A DNA stretch of 64,000 nucleotides, taken from the NCBI GenBank assembly GCA_041596215.1, contig JBFHIZ010000004.1, forward strand, positions 49,058 to 113,057, given 5' to 3'. Within the stretch, counting starts at the first letter, position 1. Each line of letters opens with the position of its first letter. This document shows, in pieces, positions 16,513-25,452 of the stretch. Under the pieces are notes generated by a model. That model did not search any database, was not told where the DNA came from, and saw only the letters and a program-made list of their open reading frames with translations. The position numbers and the translations under genes are program-made. The DNA is from JBFHIZ01 sp041596215 (lineage in GTDB: Bacteria; Bacillota; Clostridia; Lachnospirales; Lachnospiraceae).

Positions 16513-19293
16513 ATGAAAAAAATAGAATTGGATTGGAAAGAATATATAGAAACTTCAAATCAAGCAGTAGAAGAAGGTTGTGTATTAGTTCGCAATGAAA
16601 AGGAAACGCTACCGCTAGCAAGTAAGAGCAAAGTGGCATTATTTGGACGAATGCAAAAGAATTATTATAAAAGTGGTACGGGTTCAGGGGGCATGGTAAA
16701 CGTAAATCACGTGATAAATATTTCAGAAGGAATTCATCATCATACAGATTTTGAAGTTGACTCAATTCTTGAAAATACATATGAAGAATGGGAAGAAAAA
16801 AATCCATTTGATTTTGGAGAAGGTTGGGGAAGTGAGCCTTGGGCACAAGAAGAGATGGAAGTTTCCGAGAGCTTTGTAGCGGATGCAGCAAAAAGAAATG
16901 ATTGTGCAATTGTATTCATTGGTCGTACGGCTGGCGAAGATCAAGATAATAAGCTAGTAGAAGGTTCTTTTTTACTTACAAAAAAAGAAAAAGACTTGAT
17001 GAAAAAAGTTACTATATATTTTGAAAAAACAATCGTGCTGTTAAATGTTGGAAATATCATGGATATGTCTTTTGTGGAAAGTTACCAGCCATCTGCGGTT
17101 TTATATGTGTGGCAGGGTGGAATGATTGGTGGAAGTCGAGTTGCGGATATTTTATCAGGAAAAGTAAATCCTTCGGGAAAGCTACCAGATACCATTGCAT
17201 ATTCCAACTCGGATTATATTGCAGGAGATAATTTTGGTGAAGAAATTCGTAATTTTTATCAGGAAGATATTTTTGTTGGATATCGTTATTTTGAGACGTT
17301 TGCAAAAGATAACGTGCGATACCCATTTGGATATGGATTATCCTATACGCAATTTCAAATTGATTTTTTGAGTTCGAAAGAAGAAGCAGAAGAATTTGTA
17401 ATACAAGTTAAAGTTAAAAATATTGGTCATAGGAAAGGGAAAGAAGTCGTACAAATCTATGCAGAAGCACCAGCAGGTAACTTAGGAAAAGCAGCAAGAA
17501 ATTTAGTGGCATTTCAAAAAACTTCACTTCTTGCCGTAGAGGAAGAGCAAGTGTTAACTATGAAAATTCCATATGCTTATTTTGCTTCGTTCGATGATTC
17601 GGGTGTAACTGGATATGCCAATTCCTTTGTTTTAGAACCAGGAGAATATCAAATTTACGTTGGAAATGATGTGAGAAAAGCAGAAAAAATGACTTCTTTT
17701 GTTATAGCAGAAATTGTCATAATAGAAACAACAACAAACGCACTGCATCCAGAGAAACCGTTTAAACGTATGGTTTCAAAAAAAGTAAATCAAGCGTATC
17801 AAATAGAATGGGAAGAAGTTCCTATTTGCGAAAAAACGCAAGGAATGATGCAAAAGGAAGAAGTGCTACAAGAACTAAATATTTCAGAAGATAGAAGACG
17901 CCAATGCATAGATGCAACGATGTTAGATGTTTTGGATGAAAAACTGACGATGGAAGAATTTGTTGCATTGTTTACGGATGTTGAATTAATGACAATTGCT
18001 TGTGGGGAAGGCATGGGAAGCCCAAAAGTAACGGCAGGAACAGCAGCAGCATTTGGTGGAGTTTGTACTTCTCTAAAAGAAAAGAAAGTGCCTTGTGGAT
18101 GCTGTTCGGATGGACCTTCTGGATTACGACTTGAAACGGGAGCACGTGCCATGTCTTTACCAAATGGGACTTTGTTAGCCTCCACGTTTAATACCGAATT
18201 AATTGAAGAATTGTATGCATTTGTTGCAAAAGAAATGATAAAAAACGAAGTGGATATTTTGTTAGGACCAGGAATGAATATTCATCGATATCCGCTAAAT
18301 GGAAGAAATTTTGAGTATTTCTCGGAAGATCCGATATTGACTGGAAAAATGGCAAAAGCGCAAATCAAAGCTTTACAGAAAAATGGAGTGACAGGATCAT
18401 TAAAGCATTTTTGCTGTAATAATCAGGAAACCTATCGCCATCAAAGTGATTCCGTTGTTTCTGCAAGAGCTTTGCGAGAGATCTATTTAAAAGGATTTGA
18501 AATTGCTGTTAAAGAAGCAAAAGCTACGGCAATTATGACTACATATGGTTCTTTAAATGGAGCTTGGACGGCAGGAAATTATGACCTTAATACAAGAGTT
18601 TTGCGTGAGGATTGGAAATTTAAAGGATTTACGATGACGGATTGGTGGGCTAATGTGAATGAAGAAGGGAAAGGCCCGGATAAATTTAATTTTGCCACCA
18701 TGGTAAAGGCACAAAATGATGTATATATGGTGGTTCCAGATGCCGATAATATAGAAAATTTAGGAAATTTACCAGAAAAATTGGCAAAGAATGAAATCAC
18801 AAGAGCACAATTGCAACGGTGTGCTTTGAATATTTGTGAATTTTTAAAAGATACACAAGCGATGCAGAGAATGAAAGGAGAAAAGACGGATTTCATTGAA
18901 CTACATGAAGAGGAAACAGAAGGAAATGAGGAAGATGGAATCAATTTAGGGGTATTTCAATTAAAAGATACATTAAGCATTCCTTTTGCGGATAAAGATA
19001 CTTCAAAAGGGAAAACTTATATATTTAATATTGAACTTGCACAAATTGGAGATTATGAAATCGCGCTAACGGGGGCTTCAAACCAATCGGAACTTGCACA
19101 AATGGCAGTAACTTTATTCCAAGCAAATGTACCAGTGGGTGTGTATTCTTATCATGGGACTGGAGGAAAAGATTGTACCTTGGTAAAAGAAAAACATGTG
19201 GTTGCTATGAATGCACAATATAAAATTTTTATAAGACAAGGTGGACTACAATTGAAAGAATTAAAAATTTCCTACTTAAAAAAAGAGAAATAA
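16513..19293 (+). CDS. Glycoside hydrolase family 3 beta-glucosidase, permuted domain order
   Basis: 926-residue cytoplasmic enzyme (no signal peptide) expected to hydrolyse beta-glucosides from plant fibre. The domains are in reversed order: the alpha/beta C-domain comes first (about residues 10-250, EGCVLVRNEKETLPL, SGTGSGG, LYVWQGG, SGKVNPSGKLPDTIAYS), then a fibronectin-like domain (about 290-400), then the catalytic barrel (about 450-790) with GCCSDGPSGLRL, GPGMNIHRYPLNGRNFEYFSEDP, KHFCCNN and MTDWW, in which Asp710 is the nucleophile. A further beta-rich stretch ends the protein. The same order is known from Ruminococcus albus and Butyrivibrio fibrisolvens beta-glucosidases. AAGGAG precedes the ATG. 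It is a single gene with no sugar transporter beside it. Confidence 0.93.
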   Translation: MKKIELDWKEYIETSNQAVEEGCVLVRNEKETLPLASKSKVALFGRMQKNYYKSGTGSGGMVNVNHVINISEGIHHHTDFEVDSILENTYEEWEEKNPFDFGEGWGSEPWAQEEMEVSESFVADAAKRNDCAIVFIGRTAGEDQDNKLVEGSFLLTKKEKDLMKKVTIYFEKTIVLLNVGNIMDMSFVESYQPSAVLYVWQGGMIGGSRVADILSGKVNPSGKLPDTIAYSNSDYIAGDNFGEEIRNFYQEDIFVGYRYFETFAKDNVRYPFGYGLSYTQFQIDFLSSKEEAEEFVIQVKVKNIGHRKGKEVVQIYAEAPAGNLGKAARNLVAFQKTSLLAVEEEQVLTMKIPYAYFASFDDSGVTGYANSFVLEPGEYQIYVGNDVRKAEKMTSFVIAEIVIIETTTNALHPEKPFKRMVSKKVNQAYQIEWEEVPICEKTQGMMQKEEVLQELNISEDRRRQCIDATMLDVLDEKLTMEEFVALFTDVELMTIACGEGMGSPKVTAGTAAAFGGVCTSLKEKKVPCGCCSDGPSGLRLETGARAMSLPNGTLLASTFNTELIEELYAFVAKEMIKNEVDILLGPGMNIHRYPLNGRNFEYFSEDPILTGKMAKAQIKALQKNGVTGSLKHFCCNNQETYRHQSDSVVSARALREIYLKGFEIAVKEAKATAIMTTYGSLNGAWTAGNYDLNTRVLREDWKFKGFTMTDWWANVNEEGKGPDKFNFATMVKAQNDVYMVVPDADNIENLGNLPEKLAKNEITRAQLQRCALNICEFLKDTQAMQRMKGEKTDFIELHEEETEGNEEDGINLGVFQLKDTLSIPFADKDTSKGKTYIFNIELAQIGDYEIALTGASNQSELAQMAVTLFQANVPVGVYSYHGTGGKDCTLVKEKHVVAMNAQYKIFIRQGGLQLKELKISYLKKEK

Positions 19294-19307
19294 AAATCAA
19301 AAAAACC

Positions 19308-19336
19308 TTTACATTTTCAATAGCATATGTTATAAA
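19308..19336 (+). promoter_or_regulatory. Promoter of the ldh-fumC-hdr-flx-frd operon
   Basis: TTTACA (19308-19313) and TATAAA (19331-19336) are separated by 17 bp, starting 15 bases after the beta-glucosidase stop and 82 bases before the ldh ATG. No other promoter or terminator stands out between the genes as far as 31.8 kb. Confidence 0.6.
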
Positions 19337-19377
19337 ATTAACAATAACGTTATATTATTAACAATATAACGTTATTG
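19327..19377 (+). promoter_or_regulatory. Candidate Rex operators and 15-bp inverted repeat at the operon promoter
   Basis: ATGTTATAAAATTAACAA (19327-19344) matches 12 of 14 defined bases of the clostridial Rex site TTGTTAA-N4-TTAACAA and covers the -10. ACGTTATATTATTAACAA (19347-19364) matches 11 of 14 and begins exactly 20 bp after the first. Overlapping them is a perfect 15-bp inverted repeat, CAATAACGTTATATT (19342-19356) and AATATAACGTTATTG (19363-19377). Rex is a repressor that senses NADH/NAD+, and ldh is a classic target. The match is by eye against a consensus I recall; the binding itself is inference. Confidence 0.5.
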
Positions 19378-19417
19378 ATTTGATAAAATCTTATGTGTGT
19401 TTGTGAAGGAGAGAAAA

Positions 19418-20374
19418 ATGAGAGATTTAAGCAACAAAGTTACGATTATTGGAGCAGGAAGTGTTGGGGCGACAATCGCCTATACATTAGTAGTTGGTGG
19501 AATTGCATCGGACATTGTTATGATTGATATTAAAGGTGCAAAATCTTTAGGAGAGGCACTGGATATTCGCCAAGGAATTCCTTTTTGTTCCCCTAGTAAA
19601 GTACGAGCAGGAAGTTATCAAGATGCCAAAGATTCAGACATTGTTATTTTGACTTCAGGAGTTGCAAGAATGCCAGGACAAAGTCGTTTGGATTTGGCAC
19701 AAACAAATGTTAATATCACAAAGAGCATTATCCCTGAAATTATGAAATATGCGCCAGACGCAATTTATATTATAGTTAGTAATCCAGTTGATATTCTAAC
19801 CTATCAATTTTCTAAAACGACAGGTTTTATGGATGGCAGAGTTTTTGGATCAGGAACAATTCTTGATACAGCAAGATTACGTTCACGGTTGTCGGAATAT
19901 TACAACATTAGTCAATCCAATGTACATGCTTATGTGTTTGGAGAACATGGAGATTCTTCATTTGTACCTTGGTCCTTAGCAAATATTGCAAACATTGATA
20001 TTGATTCTTATGCATCATCGATGTCAAGGTGTGAGAGCAAAGTACCAGATTTAGTACATGAAGAAGTGGAACAATATATTCGTCAATCTGGAGGAAAAAT
20101 CATCGAAAGAAAAGGTGCTACTTTTTATGCGGTTGCAGCTTCTGTATGTCATATTTGTCGATCGATTTTTGGAGGAGCAGATACACCAATGACAGTTTCC
20201 ACACTCATGCATGGAGAATATGGAATTGAAGATGTGGCATTAAGTATGCTTACCGTTGTAGGACGGACAGGAATAAAAGGGAAATTGATTGCACCTTTAA
20301 CACCGGAAGAGGAAGCAAAATTACATCACAGCGCAAAAAGCTTAAAAGATGCAATATCACAAATTCAATTTTAA
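19418..20374 (+). CDS. ldh: L-lactate dehydrogenase
   Basis: 318-residue NAD-dependent cytoplasmic enzyme that interconverts pyruvate and L-lactate. The coenzyme motif is GAGSVGATIAYTL, the loop ARMPGQSRLDLAQTNVNI has Gln at the specificity position (malate dehydrogenase has Arg), NPVDILTY follows, and the catalytic His is in FGEHGDSSFVPWS. The ATG at 19418 follows GAAGGAG; longer in-frame starts lack a site. It is first gene of the long operon, 23 bases before fumC, so lactate formation is co-expressed with the fumarate-succinate branch. The promoter carries Rex-like sites, fitting control by the NADH/NAD+ ratio. Confidence 0.94.
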   Translation: MRDLSNKVTIIGAGSVGATIAYTLVVGGIASDIVMIDIKGAKSLGEALDIRQGIPFCSPSKVRAGSYQDAKDSDIVILTSGVARMPGQSRLDLAQTNVNITKSIIPEIMKYAPDAIYIIVSNPVDILTYQFSKTTGFMDGRVFGSGTILDTARLRSRLSEYYNISQSNVHAYVFGEHGDSSFVPWSLANIANIDIDSYASSMSRCESKVPDLVHEEVEQYIRQSGGKIIERKGATFYAVAASVCHICRSIFGGADTPMTVSTLMHGEYGIEDVALSMLTVVGRTGIKGKLIAPLTPEEEAKLHHSAKSLKDAISQIQF

Positions 20375-20397
20375 TACATAAAAACGGAGGAAAATCA

Positions 20398-21774
20398 ATG
20401 AATTACAGAATAGAACATGATTCCATGGGAGAAGTTAAGGTACCAGAAGATCGATATTGGGGAGCACAAACAGAAAGAAGTAAAGAGAATTTTAATATTG
20501 GGGTAGGTATTGAAACTATGCCAAAGGAAATTATACATGCATTTGGTATTTTAAAGAAAGCATCAGCAATCGCAAATAGTGGTTTGAAACCGGAAAAAAT
20601 GACGAAAGAAAAAGTTGACGCAATTGGAAAAGCATGTGATGAAGTAATGGAGGGAAAATTAAATACGCATTTCCCGTTAGTCGTTTGGCAAACAGGAAGT
20701 GGTACCCAGTCCAACATGAACGCGAATGAAGTGATAGCGAATCGTGGAAATGAAATTATAGGGAAAAAATTATTACATCCAAATGATGATATTAATATGA
20801 GTCAATCATCCAACGATACGTTTCCAACAGCAATGCATATTTCAGCAGTATTAATGATAGAGGATCATTTACTTCCAGCAATTGATGAATTGGTTGCAAC
20901 ATTTTTAAGATTAGAAAAAGAAAATGATGGAATCGTAAAGAGCGGACGTACACATTTGCAAGATGCAACACCAATTACTTTTTCTCAAGAAATTAGTGGA
21001 TGGCGTGCTTCCTTAGAAAAAGATAAAGAAATGTTACAGTATGCACTTTCTCCACTGAGAGAATTAGCACTAGGTGGAACTGCAGTAGGAACTGGATTGA
21101 ATGCACCGATTGGATTTGATCATAAAGTTGCAGCTGAAATTTCCAAAATTACAGGGAAAGAATTTGTCACTGCAAAAAATAAATTTCATGCATTAACTAG
21201 CAAAGATGAATTAGTTTTTGCACATGGTGCAATTAAAGCATTAGCAGCAGATATGATGAAAATCGCAAATGATGTGCGTTGGCTTGCAAGTGGACCAAGG
21301 GATGGATTAGGTGAAATCACGATTCCAGCGAATGAACCAGGGTCTTCAATTATGCCAGGAAAAGTAAATCCAACACAATGTGAGCAAGTAACTATGGTAG
21401 CAGTACAAGTGATGGGAAATGATACGGCAATTGGATTTGCAGCGAGTCAAGGTAATTTTGAATTAAATGTGTTTATGCCAGTGTGTATGTACAATTTCTT
21501 ACAATCTGCTCGTTTGCTTTCGGAATCCATCGTATCCTTTCATAAGAATTGTGCGATAGGAATGCAAGCAAATAAAGAAAAAATGTATCATAATCTACAT
21601 AATTCTTTAATGTTGGTAACGGCTCTGAATCCATACATTGGATATGAAAATGCAGCAAAAACTGCACATGTGGCTTATGAGAAAAATATATCATTAAAAG
21701 AAGCATGCGTTGAACTTGGCTTTTTAACCGAAGAACGATTTGACGAGGTGTTTCATCCAGAACAAATGGTATAA
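20398..21774 (+). CDS. fumC: Fumarate hydratase, class II
   Basis: 458-residue oxygen-stable fumarase that interconverts malate and fumarate. It starts RIEHDSMGEVKVPEDRYWGAQTERS, has GSGTQSNMNANEV, the SSNDTFPTAMH segment, the family signature GSSIMPGKVNPTQCE (about residue 316) and ends with the normal FumC C-terminus. GGAGG precedes the ATG. It sits 17 bases before hdrB and in the same operon as the FrdAB-like genes, so it most likely supplies fumarate from malate as the terminal electron acceptor. The downstream frd genes make fumarase the better call than aspartase, which is related but has different active-site surroundings. Confidence 0.94.
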   Translation: MNYRIEHDSMGEVKVPEDRYWGAQTERSKENFNIGVGIETMPKEIIHAFGILKKASAIANSGLKPEKMTKEKVDAIGKACDEVMEGKLNTHFPLVVWQTGSGTQSNMNANEVIANRGNEIIGKKLLHPNDDINMSQSSNDTFPTAMHISAVLMIEDHLLPAIDELVATFLRLEKENDGIVKSGRTHLQDATPITFSQEISGWRASLEKDKEMLQYALSPLRELALGGTAVGTGLNAPIGFDHKVAAEISKITGKEFVTAKNKFHALTSKDELVFAHGAIKALAADMMKIANDVRWLASGPRDGLGEITIPANEPGSSIMPGKVNPTQCEQVTMVAVQVMGNDTAIGFAASQGNFELNVFMPVCMYNFLQSARLLSESIVSFHKNCAIGMQANKEKMYHNLHNSLMLVTALNPYIGYENAAKTAHVAYEKNISLKEACVELGFLTEERFDEVFHPEQMV

Positions 21775-21791
21775 GGAAAGGAAGAGTAAAG

Positions 21792-22598
21792 ATGGTTTAC
21801 AGTTATTATCCAGGATGTACCTTAAAGACAAAAGCGAAAGAATTGGACTGTTATGGAAGAAATAGTGCTAAGGCACTTGGATTTACGTTAGAGGAAGTTC
21901 CGGAATGGCAATGCTGCGGAGGAGTATATCCTATTGCAAAAGATGAAATTGCAACCAAACTCCCTTCCATAAGAGCACTTGCTTCTGCAAAACAAAAAGA
22001 ACAAACATTAGTAACGTTATGTTCTGCTTGTCATAATGTATTAAAACAAGTAAATAATGATATGCGTACCGATGAAAATCTTATTTTAAAAGCAAATAAT
22101 TATTTGCAGTTAGAAGAAGCTTATCAAGGAGAAACAAAAATTTTACATTTTTTAGAAGTGCTCCGAGATGAAATTGGGTTTGATGAGTTGGCAAAAAAAG
22201 TAGTACATCCTTTGAAAGGAAAACGAATTGGAGCGTATTACGGATGTCTTTTACTAAGACCGGGTAAAGTGTTACAAATGGATGATCCGGAAAACCCTAA
22301 AATTATGGAGGATTTCATACGTGCACTTGGAGCAGAACCAGTAATTTATAGTATGAGAAACGAATGTTGTGGAGCTTATACCTGTATTGAAGACAAAAAA
22401 ATAGCGAACGATCGTTCTGGAGTCATTCTAAAAGATGCTTCAGAGCATGAGGTGGATTGTATGATTACGGCTTGTCCATTGTGTCTCTATAATCTAAATA
22501 AAAATACAGATGCGTATAATGTGCCAATTTATTATTTCACAGAATTGCTTGCTGAAAGCTTGGGCGTGAAGGAACAAGGAGAGGAATGCATTGAATAA
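21792..22598 (+). CDS. hdrB: Heterodisulfide reductase subunit B homologue
   Basis: 268 residues with two complete CCG domains, each expected to hold a noncubane [4Fe-4S] cluster: first YPGCTL, WQCCGG and LCSACHNVL; second YYGCLLL, NECCGAY and ACPLCLYN. In methanogens HdrB is the site of heterodisulfide reduction. In bacteria lacking CoM-S-S-CoB the natural substrate is uncertain, and the subunit may instead pass electrons on. Here it is followed by hdrC (8-base overlap) and lies in one operon with a fumarate reductase pair, so transfer from HdrBC to FrdBA is the attractive reading (inference). The length is a little below the methanogen protein. Confidence 0.9.
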   Translation: MVYSYYPGCTLKTKAKELDCYGRNSAKALGFTLEEVPEWQCCGGVYPIAKDEIATKLPSIRALASAKQKEQTLVTLCSACHNVLKQVNNDMRTDENLILKANNYLQLEEAYQGETKILHFLEVLRDEIGFDELAKKVVHPLKGKRIGAYYGCLLLRPGKVLQMDDPENPKIMEDFIRALGAEPVIYSMRNECCGAYTCIEDKKIANDRSGVILKDASEHEVDCMITACPLCLYNLNKNTDAYNVPIYYFTELLAESLGVKEQGEECIE

Positions 22599-22977
22599 CG
22601 AAGAAAGAAAACAACAAATATTAAATATCAGTGGTGTAAATGTTAAAAAATGCATGCGTTGTGGAAAATGCACTGCAACTTGTCCTGCATATGATGAAAT
22701 GGAGTATCATCCACACGAATTTGTAAATATGGTAGAAAAGGGTAAGATAGAACCACTTTTACAATCCAAATCCTTATATCGATGTTTAACTTGCTTTGCT
22801 TGTGTAGAACGTTGTCCTAGGGGAGTAGAACCTGCAAAAATCATTGAAGCAGTTCGATTAACCGTATTGCGTGAGCAGGGAAGCGAGGATATGAAACCAG
22901 AAAAAGTAACAGAAGTTTTGGAAGAATCAATGCCACAACAAGCAATTGTTAGTGCATTTCGTAAGTATAGAAAGTAA
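22591..22977 (+). CDS. hdrC: Heterodisulfide reductase subunit C homologue
   Basis: 128-residue iron-sulfur protein with two [4Fe-4S] motifs: CMRCGKCTATCPAY near residue 19 and CLTCFACVERCPRG near residue 63. HdrC links HdrA to HdrB. It starts with TTG at 22591, overlapping the hdrB stop by eight bases, with AGGAGAGG upstream; no better in-frame start precedes the first cluster. Size and motif spacing fit the family. It is 22 bases ahead of hdrA, an order (B-C-A) that supports one HdrABC complex. Confidence 0.88.
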   Translation: MNNEERKQQILNISGVNVKKCMRCGKCTATCPAYDEMEYHPHEFVNMVEKGKIEPLLQSKSLYRCLTCFACVERCPRGVEPAKIIEAVRLTVLREQGSEDMKPEKVTEVLEESMPQQAIVSAFRKYRK

Positions 22978-22999
22978 AGAAGCAAAGGAAGGTTAAAAG

Positions 23000-24991
23000 A
23001 TGCAAAGAATAGGCGTATTTGTATGTCACTGCGGAACGAATATATCAGCAACGGTAGATGTTTCCAGTGTTGCAAAAACTTTAAAAGCAGAACCAGGCGT
23101 TGTATATGCAAAAGATTATCAATATATGTGTTCGGAAGCGGGACAGAATATTGTACGAGAAGCAATCAGAGAGCATCAGTTAACAGGAGTTGTCATTTGC
23201 TCTTGTTCTCCTCGTATGCATGAAGCTACATTTCGTAGAGCGGCAGTTGCAGAAGGTATGAATCCATATATGATAGAGATGGCAAATATAAGGGAACAAT
23301 GTGCTTGGGTTCATAAAGATAAAGAGGAAGGAACAAAAAAAGCAATTATTCTAGGGCGTGCGGCCATTGCAAAAGTAGCGTTAAATACGCCATTGCAAGC
23401 AGGAGAAAGTCCAGTAACGAAACGAGCTTTAGTAATAGGCGGTGGGATTGCGGGAATGCAATCTGCACTTGATATTGCTGATGCAGGATTTGAAGTGGAT
23501 CTTGTTGAGAAAGAATCGACCATTGGTGGTAAGATGGCGAAAATTGATAAAACATTTCCAACGTTAGATTGTGCAGCTTGTATTCTTTCTCCTAAGATGG
23601 TGGAGTGTGCACAACATGAAAATATAAATATTTATGCATATAGTGAAATTGAAGATGTTTCAGGATTTGTAGGGAATTTCACGGCGAAAATTCGAAAAAA
23701 AGCAAGATATGTTGATACGGATAAATGTACCGGTTGTGGGTTATGTACGGAGAAGTGCCCACAAAATAAAATTCCTAATGATTTTAACCTTGGTTTAAAT
23801 ACACAAGCAGCAATTTATATTCCATACGCACAAGCAGTTCCAAAAGTAGCAACCATTAAAGCGGACGCTTGTATGATGCTAAAATCAGGAAAATGCGGAG
23901 TTTGTGCAAAGGTATGTGAAGCGAATGCTATTGATTATACACAAAAAGATGAAATTGTGGAAAGACAATATGGAGCAATTGTTGTTGCAACAGGTTTTAA
24001 TCCAATTTCTTTAGAAAAATTTGATGAGTTTGCTTACGCGCAAAGCAAGGATGTGATTACATCTTTAGAATATGAAAGATTGATGAATGCAGCTGGTCCT
24101 ACTGGAGGAACGGTATTAAGACCTTCGGATGGAACACACCCTAAAACGATTGTTTTCGTACAATGTGTGGGAAGCCGAGATACTTGCGAACGTGGGAAAG
24201 AGTATTGTTCGAAAATTTGTTGTATGTATACAGCAAAACATGCCATGCTTACGAGAGAAAAATATCCAGATACCGAAGTGTATGTATTTTACATCGATGT
24301 AAGGACTCCAGGAAAAGGATTTGATGAATTTTATCGTAGAGCGGTAGAAGAATATAATGTACATTATATTAAAGGAATGGTTGGAAAAGTTTCGCCAAGA
24401 GCGGATGGAACATTACTTGTACAGGGATCTGATTTACTAGAAGGCGAGCAATTAAAAATCAATGCAGACTTAGTGGTTTTGGCAGCAGCTATGGAACCAG
24501 ATAAATCTGCGCGTCCTCTTGCGACTATGCTTACAGCGAGTATTGATACCAATGATTTCTTTACGGAAGCACATCCAAAACTTCGTCCAGTGGAAAGCCC
24601 TACAGCAGGTGTTTATTTATCCGGAGCATGTTCTGGGTCAAAAGATATACCAGAAACAGTTGCACAGGCAGGGGCAGCAGCTGCGAAAGTAATTGGTCTT
24701 CTTGTTAAAAATAAAATCACTTGTAATCCTTGTGTGGCACAAGCAGATGAACTTATGTGTAACGGATGTCAATCTTGTGAAAAAGTATGTCCTTATGGTG
24801 CAATTTCCTATTTTGATAAAGAATTTCGTATGCCAGATCGCACGATAAAAATTCGTCACGTAGCGCAAGTAAACGAAGCGGTATGCCAAGGATGTGGTGC
24901 TTGCACCGTAGCATGTAATTCTGGGGCGATGGATCTAAAAGGATTTTCAAATAGACAAATCATGGCGGAGGTAGATGCGATATGCAGATAG
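23000..24991 (+). CDS. hdrA: Heterodisulfide reductase subunit A homologue, flavin-bifurcating core
   Basis: 663-residue FAD/iron-sulfur protein, the full-length HdrA type. N-terminal segment with FVCHCGTNIS and CSCSPRMHEATFR; FAD-binding VIGGGIAGMQSALDIADAGF (about residue 145) followed by LDCAACILSPKM; a ferredoxin insertion with CTGCGLCTEKCPQ and CGVCAKVCEA; VQCVGSRD in the second nucleotide-binding part; then a C-terminal two-cluster ferredoxin with CNGCQSCEKVCPYGA and CQGCGACTVACNSGA. In characterised complexes the HdrA FAD splits electron pairs between a low-potential route to ferredoxin and a high-potential route to HdrBC. AAGGAAGG precedes the ATG. It overlaps flxD/mvhD by ten bases. 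Bifurcation is inferred from family and context. Confidence 0.93.
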   Translation: MQRIGVFVCHCGTNISATVDVSSVAKTLKAEPGVVYAKDYQYMCSEAGQNIVREAIREHQLTGVVICSCSPRMHEATFRRAAVAEGMNPYMIEMANIREQCAWVHKDKEEGTKKAIILGRAAIAKVALNTPLQAGESPVTKRALVIGGGIAGMQSALDIADAGFEVDLVEKESTIGGKMAKIDKTFPTLDCAACILSPKMVECAQHENINIYAYSEIEDVSGFVGNFTAKIRKKARYVDTDKCTGCGLCTEKCPQNKIPNDFNLGLNTQAAIYIPYAQAVPKVATIKADACMMLKSGKCGVCAKVCEANAIDYTQKDEIVERQYGAIVVATGFNPISLEKFDEFAYAQSKDVITSLEYERLMNAAGPTGGTVLRPSDGTHPKTIVFVQCVGSRDTCERGKEYCSKICCMYTAKHAMLTREKYPDTEVYVFYIDVRTPGKGFDEFYRRAVEEYNVHYIKGMVGKVSPRADGTLLVQGSDLLEGEQLKINADLVVLAAAMEPDKSARPLATMLTASIDTNDFFTEAHPKLRPVESPTAGVYLSGACSGSKDIPETVAQAGAAAAKVIGLLVKNKITCNPCVAQADELMCNGCQSCEKVCPYGAISYFDKEFRMPDRTIKIRHVAQVNEAVCQGCGACTVACNSGAMDLKGFSNRQIMAEVDAICR

Positions 24992-25452
24992 ATCACAAAG
25001 AAGAGAATAATAAAAATATTGAAAAAAAAGAATTTAAGCCAAATATTGTTGCATTTTGTTGCAATTGGTGTTCATATGCTGGAGCAGATCTTGCTGGTAC
25101 CAACCGTTTGAACTATCCAGCAGATGTAAAAATTATTCGTGTTCCTTGTACATGTCGTGTCAATCCTATGTTTGTATTACGTGCATTCGAAAAAGGAGCA
25201 GATGGTGTAATTATTTGTGGTTGTCATCCAGGAGATTGTCATTATACATCAGGAAATTATTATACAAGAAGAAGAATGACTTTATTATTTTCCATGTTGG
25301 ATTATCTTGGAATAGAAAAAGATAGAACAAGAGTTGAATGGATTTCGGCAGCAGAAGGAGAGAAATTTGCTTCAACTATGAATGAATTTATAGGTACGGT
25401 TACCCAGTTAGGTGAAAATAAGAGATTGGGGGATATACGATGCAAGAAATAA
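24982..25452 (+). CDS. flxD: MvhD/FlxD-like [2Fe-2S] electron transfer subunit
   Basis: 156-residue small iron-sulfur protein of the MvhD/FlxD family that delivers electrons to HdrA. The core reads FCCNWCSYAGADLAG, VPCTCRVNPMFVLRAFEKGADGV and CGCHPGDCHY, with the cysteines expected for the cluster. Its ATG overlaps the end of hdrA, and GGAGGT lies upstream. In methanogens the partner is a NiFe hydrogenase; here no hydrogenase follows. Instead three Flx-type NADH-oxidising subunits do, so FlxD is the better name. Confidence 0.9.
   Translation: MQIDHKEENNKNIEKKEFKPNIVAFCCNWCSYAGADLAGTNRLNYPADVKIIRVPCTCRVNPMFVLRAFEKGADGVIICGCHPGDCHYTSGNYYTRRRMTLLFSMLDYLGIEKDRTRVEWISAAEGEKFASTMNEFIGTVTQLGENKRLGDIRCKK

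Noticed and set aside
21792..25452. Methanogen-type Hdr-hydrogenase (MvhADG) complex
   Set aside because: No NiFe hydrogenase subunits occur in the window; the MvhD-like gene is followed by Flx subunits instead.
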